Assembly: GCA_003476595.1 (NCBI GenBank)
Contig: DMTU01000005.1
Location: 1,026-8,271 of the forward strand
Origin: Acidimicrobiaceae bacterium
Lineage (GTDB): Bacteria; Actinomycetota; Acidimicrobiia; Acidimicrobiales; Salinilacustritrichaceae
Direction: 5' to 3'
DNA length: 7,246 nt
The first letter of the stretch is position 1; each line of letters opens with the position of its first letter. The notes under the pieces were generated by a model. It was given only the letters and a program-made list of their open reading frames with translations. It made no database searches and was not told the DNA's origin. The position numbers and the translations under genes were made by a program. Of the stretch, positions 1 to 5,488 are shown in pieces.

Positions 1-16
1 ACGGATGGAAGGCCAT
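1..16 (-). CDS. Possible first codons of a truncated minus-strand gene
   Basis: Reading the minus strand from position 16, an ATG opens the peptide M-A-F-H-P and runs off the window edge. Nine bases upstream of it is AGGAG (complement of 26-30), a good Shine-Dalgarno at an acceptable distance, which is the only reason to call it. It would lie downstream of the deacetylase gene on the same strand, separated by about 105 bases, so it could be the next gene of the same transcript or have its own promoter. Nothing can be said of its product. Five codons could easily be chance. Confidence 0.35.
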
Positions 17-32
17 GGTGTGCGGCTCCTGT

Positions 33-65
33 GTCAGGTGGTGGATGTGATCTTCGCGACCTGAC
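33..65. repeat. Inverted repeat GTCAGGT / ACCTGAC
   Basis: GTCAGGT at 33-39 is the exact reverse complement of ACCTGAC at 59-65, with 19 bases between. It lies just upstream of the putative minus-strand start at 16. The long loop and lack of a T-run argue against an intrinsic terminator. A widely spaced operator is possible, but a 7-bp match in GC-rich DNA may be chance. Confidence 0.3.
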
Positions 66-80
66 GCAGCGAGCGCCACG

Positions 81-108
81 GATTCATCGGTGGGGATCCA
101 TCGGTGGG
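81..108. repeat. 14-bp tandem direct repeat, two copies
   Basis: GATTCATCGGTGGG (81-94) is followed immediately by GATCCATCGGTGGG (95-108), differing at one base, and the next bases (109-121) continue weakly in the same style. The repeat lies in the 105-base gap between the deacetylase stop and the putative start at 16. It could be a pair of protein-binding sites for the next gene or a simple slippage duplication. The rest of 17-121 shows no other feature I can support. Confidence 0.75.
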
Positions 109-121
109 GAACCGGGGTGCC

Positions 122-829
122 TCAGCCGATGACCTCGAAGGTCGTGGCCAGATCGACACCCGCGCGGCGGCCGGCGTCCTCGGCACCGCCGCGCAGGAAC
201 GACGCCGGGTCGGCCATGTCGCCCTGGAGGTGGCGCAGGTACGTGGCGTGGCACCGCAGCGATTCGACGCCGGCGTCGAAGGTTCCGGTGACGTCCACGA
301 AGTGGGTGGACTGCGGGCTGGCGTTGAACGCCGTGAACCGCACGCCGTCCCAGGCCTCGCCCCGGTCGGGGAACACCCACGGGTTGGCGGCGTCGCGCAC
401 GGCGTCGAGCAGCGCTCGGCCCACGGCCCGGTGGTCGGCGTGGTTCCAGGACGGGCCGCCCCACGACTCGTGGTGGTTGATCGACAGCACCACGTCGGAC
501 CGGTGGCGGCGGATGGCGGCGGCGAGGTCGGCCCGCAGCTCGAGGCCCTCGACCACGGTGCCGTCGGGGTGGTCGAGGAACTCCACGTCGGTGACGCCGA
601 CGACGGCACAGCTGGCGATCTGCTCCTCCCGACGGATCGGGGCCACCTCCTCGGGCGCCATCGTCGAGATGCCGGCCTCGCCCTCGGTGACCAGCACGTA
701 GCCGACCCACCTGCCCTGGGCGGTCCAGCGGGCCACGGCGGCGGCCGCGCCGTACTCCATGTCGTCGGGGTGGGCGACGACGGCGAGGGCACGGCCCCAG
801 TCCTCGGGGAACGCTTCAAGCTCGGTCAC
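122..829 (-). CDS. PIG-L/LmbE family zinc-dependent deacetylase
   Basis: A 235-residue protein with the hallmark motif AHPDD (residues 19-23) after a short hydrophobic strand (RALAVVAH), and the second signature NHADHR (129-134). In this family, which includes MshB and Mca of mycothiol metabolism and GlcNAc-PI deacetylase, His20, Asp23 and the distal His (here His133) bind zinc, and the first Asp of the pair (Asp22) is the general base; they remove acetyl or other acyl groups from amino sugars or related amides. Length is normal and no signal peptide or membrane segment is seen, so it should be cytoplasmic. The start is GTG at 829, chosen because AGGAGG (complement of 835-840) lies five bases upstream. 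The gene follows the TPP enzyme by 10 bases, so it is co-transcribed with it. The substrate is unknown; MshB is not indicated by context. Confidence 0.92.
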   Translation of the reverse strand: MTELEAFPEDWGRALAVVAHPDDMEYGAAAAVARWTAQGRWVGYVLVTEGEAGISTMAPEEVAPIRREEQIASCAVVGVTDVEFLDHPDGTVVEGLELRADLAAAIRRHRSDVVLSINHHESWGGPSWNHADHRAVGRALLDAVRDAANPWVFPDRGEAWDGVRFTAFNASPQSTHFVDVTGTFDAGVESLRCHATYLRHLQGDMADPASFLRGGAEDAGRRAGVDLATTFEVIG

Positions 830-834
830 GGGAG

Positions 835-842
835 CCTCCTCA
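835..842 (-). promoter_or_regulatory. Shine-Dalgarno overlapping the upstream stop codon
   Basis: On the minus strand the sequence TGAGGAGG fuses the stop of the TPP enzyme gene (TGA, 842-840) with a strong ribosome binding site (AGGAGG, 840-835), five bases before the GTG start of the deacetylase. This fixes the GTG start and suggests translational coupling of the two genes. Confidence 0.85.
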
Positions 843-2459
843 GGCCAGGTTGGACGAGCGCGGGTAGGCGTCGGCCGGGTCGGTCAGGACGTTGACGAGG
901 TAGGGCACGCCGGAGGCGAACGCCCGGTCCATGGCCGGGCCGATCTCGTCGGGGTCGGTCACGGTCTCGCCGGCACCGCCGAGGGCCTTGACCACGTCGT
1001 CGTAGCGGGTGCCGGGTTGGAGGTCGGCGGCGACGTCGTAGCCGTAGACCATCTGCATCGGGTGCTTCTCCAGGCCCCAGATGCCGTTGTTGCCCACCAC
1101 CATGACGACGGGCAGGTCGTGGCGGACGAGGGTGTCCACGTCCATGAGCGAGAAGCCGGCGGCGCCGTCGCCGAGCAGCACCACGACCTGGCGGTCCGGG
1201 TGGGTGACCCGGGCCGCGATCGCGCCGCCCATGCCGGTGCCGAGGCAGCCGAACGGGCCGGTGTCGAGCCAGGACCCGGGCGTCTGCACGTCGACGTACT
1301 TGCCGGCGTAGCTGACGAAGTCACCGCCGTCGCACACCACCACCGCGTCGCGGTCCAATCGCTTGGCCAGCTCGCCGTAGATGCGGGTCGGCTTGATCGG
1401 GTCGTCACCGGCGGCGAGCAGGGGCGCGTCGGCCGCCCGGGCGGCGGCCTCGGCGTCGGTGAGGCGGGCGATCCAGGGCTCGTGGTCGGCCCGGTCGCCG
1501 GTGTGGTCGGCCCAGGCTTGCAGCACGGTGGCGAGGTCGCCGCTGACCCGGATGGCCGGCTCGACGTGGCCGGGTTCGAGGCTGGGGTGGTCGACCACGT
1601 GGATGACCTCGGCGTCGCCGAAGCTCCCGAAGCCGAGGCGGAAGTCGAGCGGCGTGCCGATCACCACGACCACGTCGGCCTCGGCCTTGAGCAGGCTCCG
1701 GGTGCGGCTGAAGCACAGCTCGTGGTCGGCGGGCACGGTGCCGCGGCCGAGGCCGTTGAGGAAGACCGGGACGCGCAGGGCCTCCACGGCGGCGACGAGG
1801 GCGTCGTGCGCGCCGCCCCACCACACGTCGGAGCCGGCGATGATCGCCGGGGCCTTCGCCGTGGCGATGCGCTCGGCGGCCCGGCGGACCGCGTCGGGGT
1901 CGGGAGCCGGGCCGGACGGCTGCACCGCAGCGGGGGCCTCGACCTCGGCCATGCCGAACACGACGTCGAGCGGGAAGTCGAGGAACACCGGGCCCCGGTG
2001 CGGGGTGAGCGCGGTCTGCACTGCATGGGCGACGTCGGCGGCGATCCGGTCGGTGGCGGTGACCGTTGCGGCGTGCTTGGTGATGGGCGCGAGCAGCGGG
2101 ACGTGGTCGAACTCCTGCAGCGAGCCCGACCCCCACCGCTCCTGCGGGGCCCGGCCGCCGAGCACCAGCACGGGTGAGCCGTTGAACTGGGCGCTGGTGA
2201 TGGCGCTGATGCCGTTGGTGACGCCGGGGCCGGCGGTGAGCACGGCGACGCCGACGTTGCGGGTCAGCTTGGCGGCGGCCTCCGCGGCGAAGGTGGCGGT
2301 CTGCTCGTGGCGCACGTCGAGGATGCGCACGTTCGGGTCCCGCTTCGCGGCGGCGTCGTAGAACGGGAAGATGTGCCCGCCCGACAGCGTGTAGATCGTG
2401 TCCACGCCTGCGCTGCGCAGGACGGACAGGGCCAGCTCGCCGCCGTGGTCGTTCAGCAT
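840..2459 (-). CDS. ilvG: Thiamine-diphosphate enzyme, acetolactate synthase IlvG-like
   Basis: A 539-residue ThDP enzyme with the three usual domains: N-terminal PYR domain (about 1-170) with the cofactor-activating Glu52 in RHEQTA and the AGPGVTNG loop (76-83); a central domain (about 185-315) with the VWWGG segment; and the C-terminal PP domain with the ThDP/Mg motif from GDG (430-432) to NN (457-458). From memory it matches mycobacterial IlvG (Rv1820-type) closely along its length, for example in GSLQE-DHV (112-120) and the C-terminus YPRSSNLA. Known family members condense or cleave 2-keto or 2-hydroxyacyl substrates. The QEFDHV segment and SSNL tail also recall 2-hydroxyacyl-CoA lyase and oxalyl-CoA decarboxylase, so acetolactate synthesis is not assured, and no small regulatory subunit (IlvN) is nearby. 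The ATG at 2459 is preferred over a longer in-frame extension, which would run over the divergent DinB gene. First gene of an operon with the deacetylase. Confidence 0.88.
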   Translation of the reverse strand: MLNDHGGELALSVLRSAGVDTIYTLSGGHIFPFYDAAAKRDPNVRILDVRHEQTATFAAEAAAKLTRNVGVAVLTAGPGVTNGISAITSAQFNGSPVLVLGGRAPQERWGSGSLQEFDHVPLLAPITKHAATVTATDRIAADVAHAVQTALTPHRGPVFLDFPLDVVFGMAEVEAPAAVQPSGPAPDPDAVRRAAERIATAKAPAIIAGSDVWWGGAHDALVAAVEALRVPVFLNGLGRGTVPADHELCFSRTRSLLKAEADVVVVIGTPLDFRLGFGSFGDAEVIHVVDHPSLEPGHVEPAIRVSGDLATVLQAWADHTGDRADHEPWIARLTDAEAAARAADAPLLAAGDDPIKPTRIYGELAKRLDRDAVVVCDGGDFVSYAGKYVDVQTPGSWLDTGPFGCLGTGMGGAIAARVTHPDRQVVVLLGDGAAGFSLMDVDTLVRHDLPVVMVVGNNGIWGLEKHPMQMVYGYDVAADLQPGTRYDDVVKALGGAGETVTDPDEIGPAMDRAFASGVPYLVNVLTDPADAYPRSSNLA

Positions 2460-2517
2460 CCGGTCAGCCTGGCAAAGCGGGCCCGGTGCGCGCGGCCGGT
2501 GCGCGAACCTGCTCGTC
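2460..2517. promoter_or_regulatory. Divergent promoter region of the TPP operon and the DinB gene
   Basis: Only 58 bases separate the two opposite start codons, so both promoters must lie here or inside the genes. CCGGTGCGCG occurs twice in direct orientation (2483-2492 and 2496-2505, period 13), a possible operator. Neither start has a strong Shine-Dalgarno (only CAGG eight bases before the ATG at 2459), and I find no convincing -10 hexamer on either strand. Confidence 0.45.
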
Positions 2518-3048
2518 ATGACCGAAGCTGCCGGCGCCATCGTCCCCGACGACAAGGACTGGACCTGGGTGCTGGAGCGCCCCTGTCCCGAGTGCGGGTT
2601 CGACGCCCGCTCGATCGACGTGACCGAGGTCGGTGACCTCATCCGGACCAACGCGTCGGCCTGGCAGCGGGTGCTCGCCGCCCCCGACGCCGGCCACCGC
2701 CCCTCGCCGGATCGCTGGTCCCCGCTCGAGTACGCGTGCCACGTGCGCGACGTGTTCCGCCTCTTCGCCGAGCGGCTCGACCTGATGCTCACGCAGGACG
2801 GCCCGCACTACGCGAACTGGGACCAGGACGCCACCGCCGTCGAGGACGACTACGCCAGCCAGTCACCCGTGGCCGTGGCGGTGGAGCTCACCCGGGCCGG
2901 CGCGGCGCTGGCCGACCGGTTCGACGCCGTCGAGGGCGAACAGTGGGAGCGCACCGGCCACCGCTCCGACGGGGCCGAGTTCACGGTGGACACCTTCGCC
3001 CGCTACTTCATGCACGACCCGGTCCACCACCTCTGGGACGTGCGCTGA
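2518..3048 (+). CDS. DinB-like/YfiT-fold putative metal-dependent protein
   Basis: A 176-residue protein of the DinB/YfiT four-helix-bundle type. The expected metal triad is visible: His75 in EYACHVRDVF after the DRWSPLEY stretch, and His166 and His170 in the C-terminal MHDPVHHLWDV. This superfamily includes thiol-dependent transferases (bacillithiol- or mycothiol-linked) and mycothiol maleylpyruvate isomerase, but most members have no known reaction. The N-terminus carries RPCPECGFDA (21-30); Cys23 and Cys26 form a CPxCG pair, seen in my recollection in a set of actinobacterial DinB proteins. Start at ATG 2518 (MTEAAGAIVPDDKDWTW) because the family homology begins there; the open frame extends further upstream over the divergent gene. 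It has no Shine-Dalgarno and may be leaderless. It converges on the transporter gene with 23 bases between stops, too few for an obvious terminator. Confidence 0.85.
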   Translation: MTEAAGAIVPDDKDWTWVLERPCPECGFDARSIDVTEVGDLIRTNASAWQRVLAAPDAGHRPSPDRWSPLEYACHVRDVFRLFAERLDLMLTQDGPHYANWDQDATAVEDDYASQSPVAVAVELTRAGAALADRFDAVEGEQWERTGHRSDGAEFTVDTFARYFMHDPVHHLWDVR

Positions 3049-3071
3049 ACGATGGGGGCTGGCGCGGTCGC

Positions 3072-4673
3072 TCAGTCGACCAGGGTCGAGGGCTCGGCCA
3101 GGCCGGGGTCGTCGTCCCGGGGCGGGCGCACGAACGGCGCCGGCGTGGTGCGGGGCAGCAGCTTCCACGACACGAAGGCGGCGACGAACACCACGGCCGA
3201 ACCGACCAGCGCAGCGAGGTTGAGGCCGTCGACGAAGGCCTGCTTGGCGGCCAGGGCGAGGGCATCGCCCTGGGCGCCGCCGACCTGACCGGCCACGGCG
3301 AGGGCACCGGCGAGGCCGCTGTCGACCACGCCCCGGGCCGCCTCGGGCAGGCCGACGAGGGAGGCACCGATGCCGGTGGTGTACTGCGAGGTCACGACCG
3401 AGCCCAGCACGGCCACGCCGAGGGCGCCGCCGAGCTCGCGGGTGGTGTCGTTCATGGCCGAGCCGACGCCGGCCCGCCCGAGCGGTACCGACGACATGAT
3501 CAGCGTGGTGAGCGGGGTCATGGTGATGGCCATGCCGAGGCCGAGGGGCAGCACCGAGGCGTAGACGTGGGCGAGCGAGCTGTCCACGCCGATGCTGGAG
3601 AACGCGGCCAGGCCGCCGGCGGTGAAGGTGAGCCCGACGGGCACGATCCGGGCCGCACCCCAGCGGGCCACCAGCTTCGGCACGCGGGGCGCCACCAGCA
3701 TCATGATGAAGGCGAAGGGCAGCTGGAACAGGCCGGACTCGAACGGGGTGTAGCCGAGCACCAGCTGCAGGTACTGCGCCATGAGGAAGAACGTGCCGAA
3801 CATGGCGAAGAACGTCAGCGTGATGCCGGCCGAGGCCACGCTGAACCGGCGGTCCTTGAACAGCGACAGGTCCAGCATCGGGAACCGGGCGGTGCGCTCC
3901 CGGGCACCGAAGGCGACGATGGCCACCAGCGCGACGCCGAAGGTGAGCAGCGTCTGACCCGACAGCCAGCCGTAGTGGGGGGCCTCGATGATGGCGTAGA
4001 CGAGGGCGCCCAGACCGATGATCGACAGCAGCGCGCCGGGCACGTCGAGCGGGCTCTCGGCGGGGTCCTTCGAGCTGGGCACCAGCAGGGCACCGGCGAT
4101 GAGGGCGGCGAGGATGAACGGCACGTTCACCAGGAACACCGAGCCCCAGAAGAAGTGCTCGAGCAGCCAGCCCGACGCGATGGGGCCGAGGGCGGCGCCG
4201 CCGCCGGAGATGCCGGCCCAGATGGCAATGGCCTTGGGGCGCTCCTCGGCGGAGAAGACGTTGGTGAGGATGGACAGCGTCGAGGGCATGACGAACGCCG
4301 CCGCGATGCCCATGACGGCACGGGAGGCGATGACCGCCTGGGCGGTGTCGGCAATGGACGCGAACGCCGCCCCGAGCAGGAACACGAGCAGGCCGGCCTG
4401 GAGCGCGCCCTTGCGGCCCCAGCGGTCGCCGAGGGTGCCGGCGGTGAAGAGCAGGCCGGCGAAGACCAGGGCGTAGGCATCGACCATCCACTGCAGCTGG
4501 CTGGTGGACGCGTCGAGCTCGGCGGCCAGCGTGGGCAGCGCCACGTTCAGGCTCGTGTTGCCGATGATCACGATGATCAGGCTGAGGCAGAGCACAGCGA
4601 GGATCAGCCAACGACGGGCGTGGACCTCGGGTGCGATCTCGGGTTCGGGGAGGGGGATCGCCGGCGCGTCCAC
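3072..4673 (-). CDS. MFS transporter, DHA2 (14-TM, EmrB/QacA-like) drug:H+ antiporter
   Basis: A 533-residue membrane protein with many hydrophobic spans, of the length usual for 14-TM DHA2 antiporters. After a proline/acid-rich cytoplasmic tail (1-20), TM1 begins at RRWLILAVLCLSLIIVIIG with the DHA2-typical NVALPTLAAEL (43-53) and LQWMVDAYAL (60-69). MFS motif A is GDRWGRK (82-88, loop 2-3), and the antiporter motif C is seen as G-x3-GP-x3-G around 159-168. A second half resembling DHA2 is present (SLFKDRRF, YTPFESGLFQLP, GSAMNDTTRELGGALGVAVLGS). Such proteins expel hydrophobic drugs or antibiotics using the proton gradient; the substrate here cannot be read. The start is taken as GTG 4673 with GGAG eight bases upstream; the only longer in-frame start (ATG near 4832) would overlap the TetR gene and translate the promoter region. 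Divergent from the TetR regulator that likely represses it. Confidence 0.93.
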   Translation of the reverse strand: MDAPAIPLPEPEIAPEVHARRWLILAVLCLSLIIVIIGNTSLNVALPTLAAELDASTSQLQWMVDAYALVFAGLLFTAGTLGDRWGRKGALQAGLLVFLLGAAFASIADTAQAVIASRAVMGIAAAFVMPSTLSILTNVFSAEERPKAIAIWAGISGGGAALGPIASGWLLEHFFWGSVFLVNVPFILAALIAGALLVPSSKDPAESPLDVPGALLSIIGLGALVYAIIEAPHYGWLSGQTLLTFGVALVAIVAFGARERTARFPMLDLSLFKDRRFSVASAGITLTFFAMFGTFFLMAQYLQLVLGYTPFESGLFQLPFAFIMMLVAPRVPKLVARWGAARIVPVGLTFTAGGLAAFSSIGVDSSLAHVYASVLPLGLGMAITMTPLTTLIMSSVPLGRAGVGSAMNDTTRELGGALGVAVLGSVVTSQYTTGIGASLVGLPEAARGVVDSGLAGALAVAGQVGGAQGDALALAAKQAFVDGLNLAALVGSAVVFVAAFVSWKLLPRTTPAPFVRPPRDDDPGLAEPSTLVD

Positions 4674-4825
4674 GGGAGGTGCTCCGCTCGTCTTCGAAGG
4701 ATCAGGAGAAGGGGTCTCCGCACCGGACCAGGGGGAGGTTCCGATACGAAGACGTTTCGCAATGGTAACGCCATCAAACGGGCCGCTGCACGGTCTATTC
4801 CGGTGTTTCGATACGATGGTGACCC
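4674..4825. promoter_or_regulatory. Divergent efflux/TetR promoter with duplicated operator-like blocks
   Basis: This 152-base spacer is visibly less GC-rich than the genes. GTTCCGATACGA (4738-4749) and GTTTCGATACGA (4805-4816) match at 11 of 12 positions in the same orientation. A third related block, GTTTCG followed by CAATGGTAAC (4754-4769), resembles GTTTCGATACGATGGTGAC (4805-4823) with three bases missing. Between them, ATGG (4762-4765) and CCAT (4771-4774) form an inverted repeat flanked by CGTTT (4753-4757) and AAACG (4776-4780). On the minus strand TACCAT (4767-4762) is a possible -10 for the transporter. The inference is that TetR binds here to repress both genes. Confidence 0.65.
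4812..4817 (+). promoter_or_regulatory. Candidate -10 element for a leaderless tetR mRNA
   Basis: TACGAT fits the actinobacterial TAnnnT -10 pattern and ends eight bases before the ATG of the TetR gene, the distance expected if transcription starts at or next to the start codon. No good -35 is seen. It overlaps the second GTTTCGATACGA block, which would allow autorepression. Confidence 0.5.
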
Positions 4826-5404
4826 ATGGCACGGCCCCGCAGCGAGGAGGCCCGCCTCCGCACGATCGAGGCGACCATCGAGGCGCTGCTCGAGCTCGGC
4901 GCCGAGGGCCTCACCATGGAGGAGATCGCCGAGCGCTCCGGCGTGGCGAAGTCCACCATCTACCGCCACTTCGGCACTCGGGAGCACCTGGTCACCGAGT
5001 CGGTGCGGTCGTGCGTCGTGGAGCAGCCCACGCCCGACTCGGGCTCGCTGGCCGAGGACCTCACCGACCTGTTCACCCGCTACGACGAGTCCGAGGAGAC
5101 CAAGCGGCTGAACGAGCTGATCCCGCTGCTCATCGACGGCGCCCGGCGCGACGCCGGCATGCGCGAGGTGCTCGATGCGCTGCTGGTGGAGCGCCAGCGC
5201 CCGATGCGCACGGTGCTGAAGCTGGCCCAGGCCCGGGGCGAGATCGACCCCGACCTCGACCTCGACGTGGCCGTCGCCGTGCTGATCGGCCCCTTCACCT
5301 ACCGGCGCATGGTCCAGGACGCCGAGATCACCGACGAGTTCGTCGCCGCCGTGGTCCAGACCGGCATCGCCGCGCTGCGCTCCACCGCACCCGGGACGGA
5401 CTGA
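4826..5404 (+). CDS. TetR/AcrR family transcriptional regulator
   Basis: A 192-residue regulator. The N-terminal helix-turn-helix is canonical: after the first helix (about 8-24), LTMEEIAERSGVAKSTIYRHFG (29-50) carries the TetR turn SGVAKSTIYRHF and is followed by TREHLV. The C-terminal ligand and dimer domain (about 60-188) is helical and has no feature that names a ligand; DVAVAVLIGPFTYRRMV recalls the TetR C-terminal domain found in many actinobacterial members. Usually such proteins bind a palindromic operator as dimers and release it when a small molecule binds. Its start is 152 bases from the divergent DHA2 antiporter start, so it is the likely repressor of that pump and of itself. There is only a weak GGTG too close to the ATG, and the mRNA may be leaderless. 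Confidence 0.93.
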   Translation: MARPRSEEARLRTIEATIEALLELGAEGLTMEEIAERSGVAKSTIYRHFGTREHLVTESVRSCVVEQPTPDSGSLAEDLTDLFTRYDESEETKRLNELIPLLIDGARRDAGMREVLDALLVERQRPMRTVLKLAQARGEIDPDLDLDVAVAVLIGPFTYRRMVQDAEITDEFVAAVVQTGIAALRSTAPGTD

Positions 5405-5434
5405 CCGCCAACCACCGCCTCGCGCGACACCCGC

Positions 5435-5466
5435 ACTGCCAGTTCGCCCCGACCGGAACTGGCAGT
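5435..5466. terminator. Perfect 11-bp stem hairpin between tetR and the iron operon
   Basis: ACTGCCAGTTC (5435-5445) pairs perfectly with GAACTGGCAGT (5456-5466) around a 10-base loop, 31 bases after the TetR stop. No T-run follows, so it is not a textbook intrinsic terminator, although such U-less hairpins are common after genes in actinobacteria. It could instead be a regulator site or one copy of a dispersed palindromic repeat. CAGTTCG also occurs on both sides (5440-5446 and 5463-5469). Confidence 0.55.
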
Positions 5467-5482
5467 TCGAGCGTCGCGGTGA

Positions 5483-5488
5483 TTAGAT
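5483..5488 (+). promoter_or_regulatory. Candidate extended -10 for the siderophore operon
   Basis: TGA-TTAGAT (TG at 5480-5481, hexamer 5483-5488) resembles an extended -10. It would place the transcription start near 5495, making the ATG at 5496 leaderless and the palindrome at 5488-5505 overlap +1. The hexamer matches the consensus only moderately and no -35 is evident. Confidence 0.35.

Noticed and set aside
34..819. A 261-codon minus-strand frame over the deacetylase gene
   Set aside because: Pro/Arg/Ser-rich shadow in another frame of the PIG-L gene; it lacks any motif, while the 122-829 frame holds AHPDD and HADHR.
759..2177. A 472-codon plus-strand frame antisense to the TPP enzyme gene
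   Set aside because: Composition dominated by G, V, H, A and D with no domain motifs; the minus strand has an unmistakable ThDP enzyme.
2460..2792. N-terminal extension of the TPP enzyme by 111 residues
   Set aside because: The extension does not resemble a ThDP enzyme, overlaps the DinB gene in antisense, and family homology begins right after the ATG at 2459.
3049..3071. A bidirectional terminator between the convergent DinB and transporter genes
   Set aside because: Only 23 bases are available, with no stem longer than four base pairs and no T-run.
2736..5111. A 791-codon plus-strand open frame running antisense to the transporter and across the spacer and tetR
   Set aside because: It crosses several real genes, its translation is low-complexity (R, G, H, E, A-rich), and such long antisense frames are expected in very GC-rich DNA.
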